From positions 1 through 17,021 of the forward strand of contig CAYGWJ010000434.1 of assembly GCA_964353405.1 (NCBI GenBank): a DNA stretch of 17,021 nucleotides, written 5' to 3'. The position numbers and the translations under genes are program-made. This DNA is from JBGLNJ01 sp964353405 (GTDB lineage Bacteria; Chloroflexota; Anaerolineae; Fen-1058). This document shows, piece by piece, positions 16,098-17,021 of this stretch. Within the stretch, counting starts at the first letter, position 1; the number at the start of each line of letters is the position of its first letter. The notes beneath the pieces were generated by a model. The model saw nothing but the letters and a program-made list of their open reading frames with translations. It was not told the origin of the DNA and did not search any database.

Positions 16098-16128
16098 CTG
16101 GTTTCTGATTGCTGGTTCCTGGTTTCTG
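16098..16128 (+). repeat. Short direct repeat CTGGTTTCTG x2 after the VR gene
   Basis: CTGGTTTCTG occurs at 16098-16107 and 16119-16128, with a partial third copy (CTGGTT) between them. It lies 20 bases past the VR, between the variable-protein stop and avd. Function unknown; it could be simple-sequence drift or a target-recognition element. Confidence 0.5.
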
Positions 16129-16154
16129 TTAAACGATTTTTGTGAATTTTCGAT

Positions 16155-16169
16155 TCGCGCAACGCGCGA
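16155..16169 (+). other. Perfect inverted repeat (stem-loop) before the avd ribosome-binding site
   Basis: TCGCGC-AAC-GCGCGA, a 6-bp stem with a 3-base loop, ends one base before AAGGA (16171-16175), the avd ribosome-binding site. It might tune avd translation, or act as a DNA hairpin downstream of the VR. The latter is weaker because it is ~77 bases from the VR end, whereas in the Bordetella phage DGR the hairpin is within a few bases. Confidence 0.5.
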
Positions 16170-16183
16170 CAAGGATAACCCTG

Positions 16184-16519
16184 ATGCAAGAATCGCCCAT
16201 CTTCAGCAAGACGTTTGACCTGCTGGAATGGCTGCTCCCAATGACGATGAAATTCCCCCAGTCGCAACGGTTTGTGCTTGCCAAGCGCGTGCAAGACGCC
16301 GCGTTCAACTTTTACGAAGCCATCACGGCGGCGGCGCTCAGTTCACACAAGCGCCAACACCTAGAACAAGCCGACATCGAACTGCAACGGTTGCGCCTCT
16401 ACATTCGATTGAGCCATCAACTCAAATTCTTGAGCATGGGGCAATACGAGCACGTCTCCAAAATGATCGTCGAGATTGGCAAACTGCTAGGCGGCTGGCA
16501 GAAAAAGGTGACAGGCTAG
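16184..16519 (+). CDS. avd: DGR accessory variability determinant Avd
   Basis: 111 residues of the Avd four-helix-bundle family, the basic pentamer that binds the reverse transcriptase and TR RNA during mutagenic homing. The N-terminal SPIFSKTFDLLEWLLP, then KFPQSQRFVLAKR, and the C-terminal LSMGQYEHVSKM and LLGGW match the family closely. Basic residues (K, R, H) are spread through the helices, as needed for nucleic-acid contact. ATG 16184 has AAGGA eight bases upstream; a GTG at 16142 would add 14 residues with no ribosome-binding site. It lies 88 bases after the variable-protein stop, and the TR promoter begins 5 bases after its own stop. The order VP-avd-TR is a standard DGR layout, with the RT normally next. 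Confidence 0.95.
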   Translation: MQESPIFSKTFDLLEWLLPMTMKFPQSQRFVLAKRVQDAAFNFYEAITAAALSSHKRQHLEQADIELQRLRLYIRLSHQLKFLSMGQYEHVSKMIVEIGKLLGGWQKKVTG

Positions 16520-16524
16520 GCCGC

Positions 16525-16553
16525 TTGACCAGAACGGCCCTTGCCTCTACAAT
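16525..16553 (+). promoter_or_regulatory. Likely promoter for the TR RNA
   Basis: TTGACC (16525-16530), a 17-base spacer and TACAAT (16548-16553), five of six matches in each box. The predicted start near 16560 coincides with the first base of a perfect hairpin and lies 36 bases before the TR. A dedicated promoter would let the TR RNA be made independently of avd. Confidence 0.7.
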
Positions 16554-16559
16554 AGCCAT

Positions 16560-16575
16560 GCCATCCTTGGATGGC
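16560..16575 (+). other. Perfect hairpin at the predicted 5' end of the TR RNA
   Basis: GCCATCC-TT-GGATGGC (16560-16575), a 7-bp inverted repeat that would fold as 6 bp with a 4-base loop, starting at the inferred transcription start and 20 bases before the TR. Confidence 0.65.
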
Positions 16576-16595
16576 GGGGCGGGCCGGAAAACGCC

Positions 16596-16727
16596 GTCGG
16601 GTGCTGCGTGGCGGGTCGTTCAACAACAATGAAGACAACGCCCGCGCGACGTACCGCAACAACAACACGCCCAACAACGAATGGAACAACAATGGGTTTC
16701 GGTGTGGGGTGGGTGGTGTGGCGTTCC
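16596..16727 (+). repeat. DGR template repeat (TR)
   Basis: Ungapped 132-bp partner of the VR, in the same orientation, 649 bases downstream. It has 32 adenines, all between 16622 and 16692; the first 25-26 and last 35 bases contain none, so the ends needed for pairing cannot be mutagenised. Read in the VR frame it has 12 asparagine codons (AAC/AAT) in clusters (NNN, N, NNN, NN, NNN), and no single- or multi-base adenine change can create a stop codon. These are hallmarks of a functional DGR template. Confidence 0.97.
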
Positions 16728-16751
16728 ATGTCTCTCCGTGTTCGACGGTGT

Positions 16752-16767
16752 CAGGGCATGTGCCCTG
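16752..16767 (+). other. Perfect hairpin 3' of the TR
   Basis: CAGGGCA-TG-TGCCCTG, a perfect 7-bp inverted repeat 24 bases after the TR, with no T-run, so not an obvious terminator. A second stem, CGGCCA-TGTCC-TGGCCG, lies at 16836-16852. Such structure in the TR-RT spacer is consistent with the RNA fold used for cDNA priming in DGRs. Confidence 0.6.
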
Positions 16768-17021
16768 TTGCCCAGGCCAGCAATGCGATGTGTTCACGGA
16801 CACGGCGCCGAGGCCGAACTGTAGAGAGATAGCGCCGGCCATGTCCTGGCCGCAGTCGTGTCCACTGGGCGCGGCTCGGGCGAAAATAGAATAGCCCCGG
16901 CCCCTAGTACCCGACCACAAAAGTTTTGATATGTTCGATGCACTAGCCGATCTGACATTTCGAGATCGCGAATGACAAATCATTGCGGCGTCTGTTTATC
17001 GCCCTGCTGCCGGTGAACCAA
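16768..17021. other. Unassigned stretch to the window end; no convincing gene
   Basis: I see no recognisable reverse transcriptase start here. A frame entering at TTG 16983 reads MRRLFIALLPVNQ to the edge and could be the start of something, but there is no clear ribosome-binding site. A short frame from ATG 16932 ends after 14 codons. The DGR RT would normally lie just beyond. Confidence 0.5.

Larger units (their letters stand above)
16560..16767 (+). ncRNA. Predicted DGR template (TR) RNA
   Basis: From the predicted start (~16560) through a 5' hairpin, the TR and a 3' hairpin at 16752-16767. The 3' end is not defined; TR RNAs usually extend further into the spacer before the RT. It would be copied by the DGR reverse transcriptase with Avd into adenine-mutagenised cDNA. 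The reading frame across it encodes an FGE-like fragment but is template, not a gene. Confidence 0.72.

Noticed and set aside
16571..16894. Open frame across the TR encoding an FGE-like fragment (GGSFNNNEDN...)
   Set aside because: It is the template repeat, not a gene: homology to the variable protein stops exactly at the TR ends, and there is no ribosome-binding site.
16516..16983. - strand open frame (155 codons) over the TR and spacer
   Set aside because: No family resemblance; its apparent length is a by-product of the low-complexity TR complement.

Overview
The window is a bacterial, moderately high-GC segment with every recognisable gene on the + strand. The mix of genes (amino-sugar catabolism with UroD-like and GH106-like proteins, an insert of the 'cgccgcagagaac' dispersed-repeat type, and a large STAND protein with a formylglycine-enzyme-like C-terminus) suggests a Chloroflexota-like environmental bacterium. 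That assignment is inference; no rRNA or marker gene is present. REGION 1 (1-12,250) is a long, tightly spaced carbohydrate/peptide-uptake catabolic cluster. It starts with the 3' part of an oligopeptide ABC-transporter ATPase, then a decayed sugar-phosphate isomerase, a SIS-domain sugar-phosphate-binding protein, a UroD/corrinoid-methyltransferase-like protein, NagA, a NagB-like deaminase, a cupin, a GH106-like glycosidase, a PPC/DUF296 protein, a KDPG aldolase-VOC fusion, a SAM methyltransferase, an IolB-like isomerase and an alpha/beta hydrolase. It closes with a clear rho-independent terminator (about 12273-12308). Together these genes look like an amino-sugar / uronate / inositol-type degradation operon. 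It carries two scars: an internally deleted, frameshifted isomerase (751-1339) and a 3' remnant of a fumarylacetoacetate-hydrolase-like gene (8120-8275), the latter next to one of two copies of a ~104-bp dispersed repeat. REGION 2 (12,387-end) is the notable part: a diversity-generating retroelement (DGR). A consensus-like promoter (TTGACA-N17-TAGAAT) drives a 1213-residue protein with a degenerate SIR2-like N-terminus, a STAND NTPase containing an apparent death-like/effector-associated insert, a helical region and a C-terminal FGE-sulfatase/C-type-lectin-fold domain. The last 132 bp of homology in that domain (VR, 15947-16078) are nearly repeated 649 bp downstream (TR, 16596-16727). All nine differences between the two lie at adenines of the TR. 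An avd accessory gene (16184-16519) sits between them, and the TR has its own likely promoter (TTGACC-N17-TACAAT) and is flanked by hairpins. The reverse transcriptase is not in the window and is expected to the right or elsewhere in the genome. HOW IT FITS TOGETHER: the DGR would copy the TR RNA with adenine-specific errors and write the product into the ligand-binding face of an NLR-like receptor. This suggests a self-diversifying immune or recognition protein. The retroelement call is strong; the defence role is inference.
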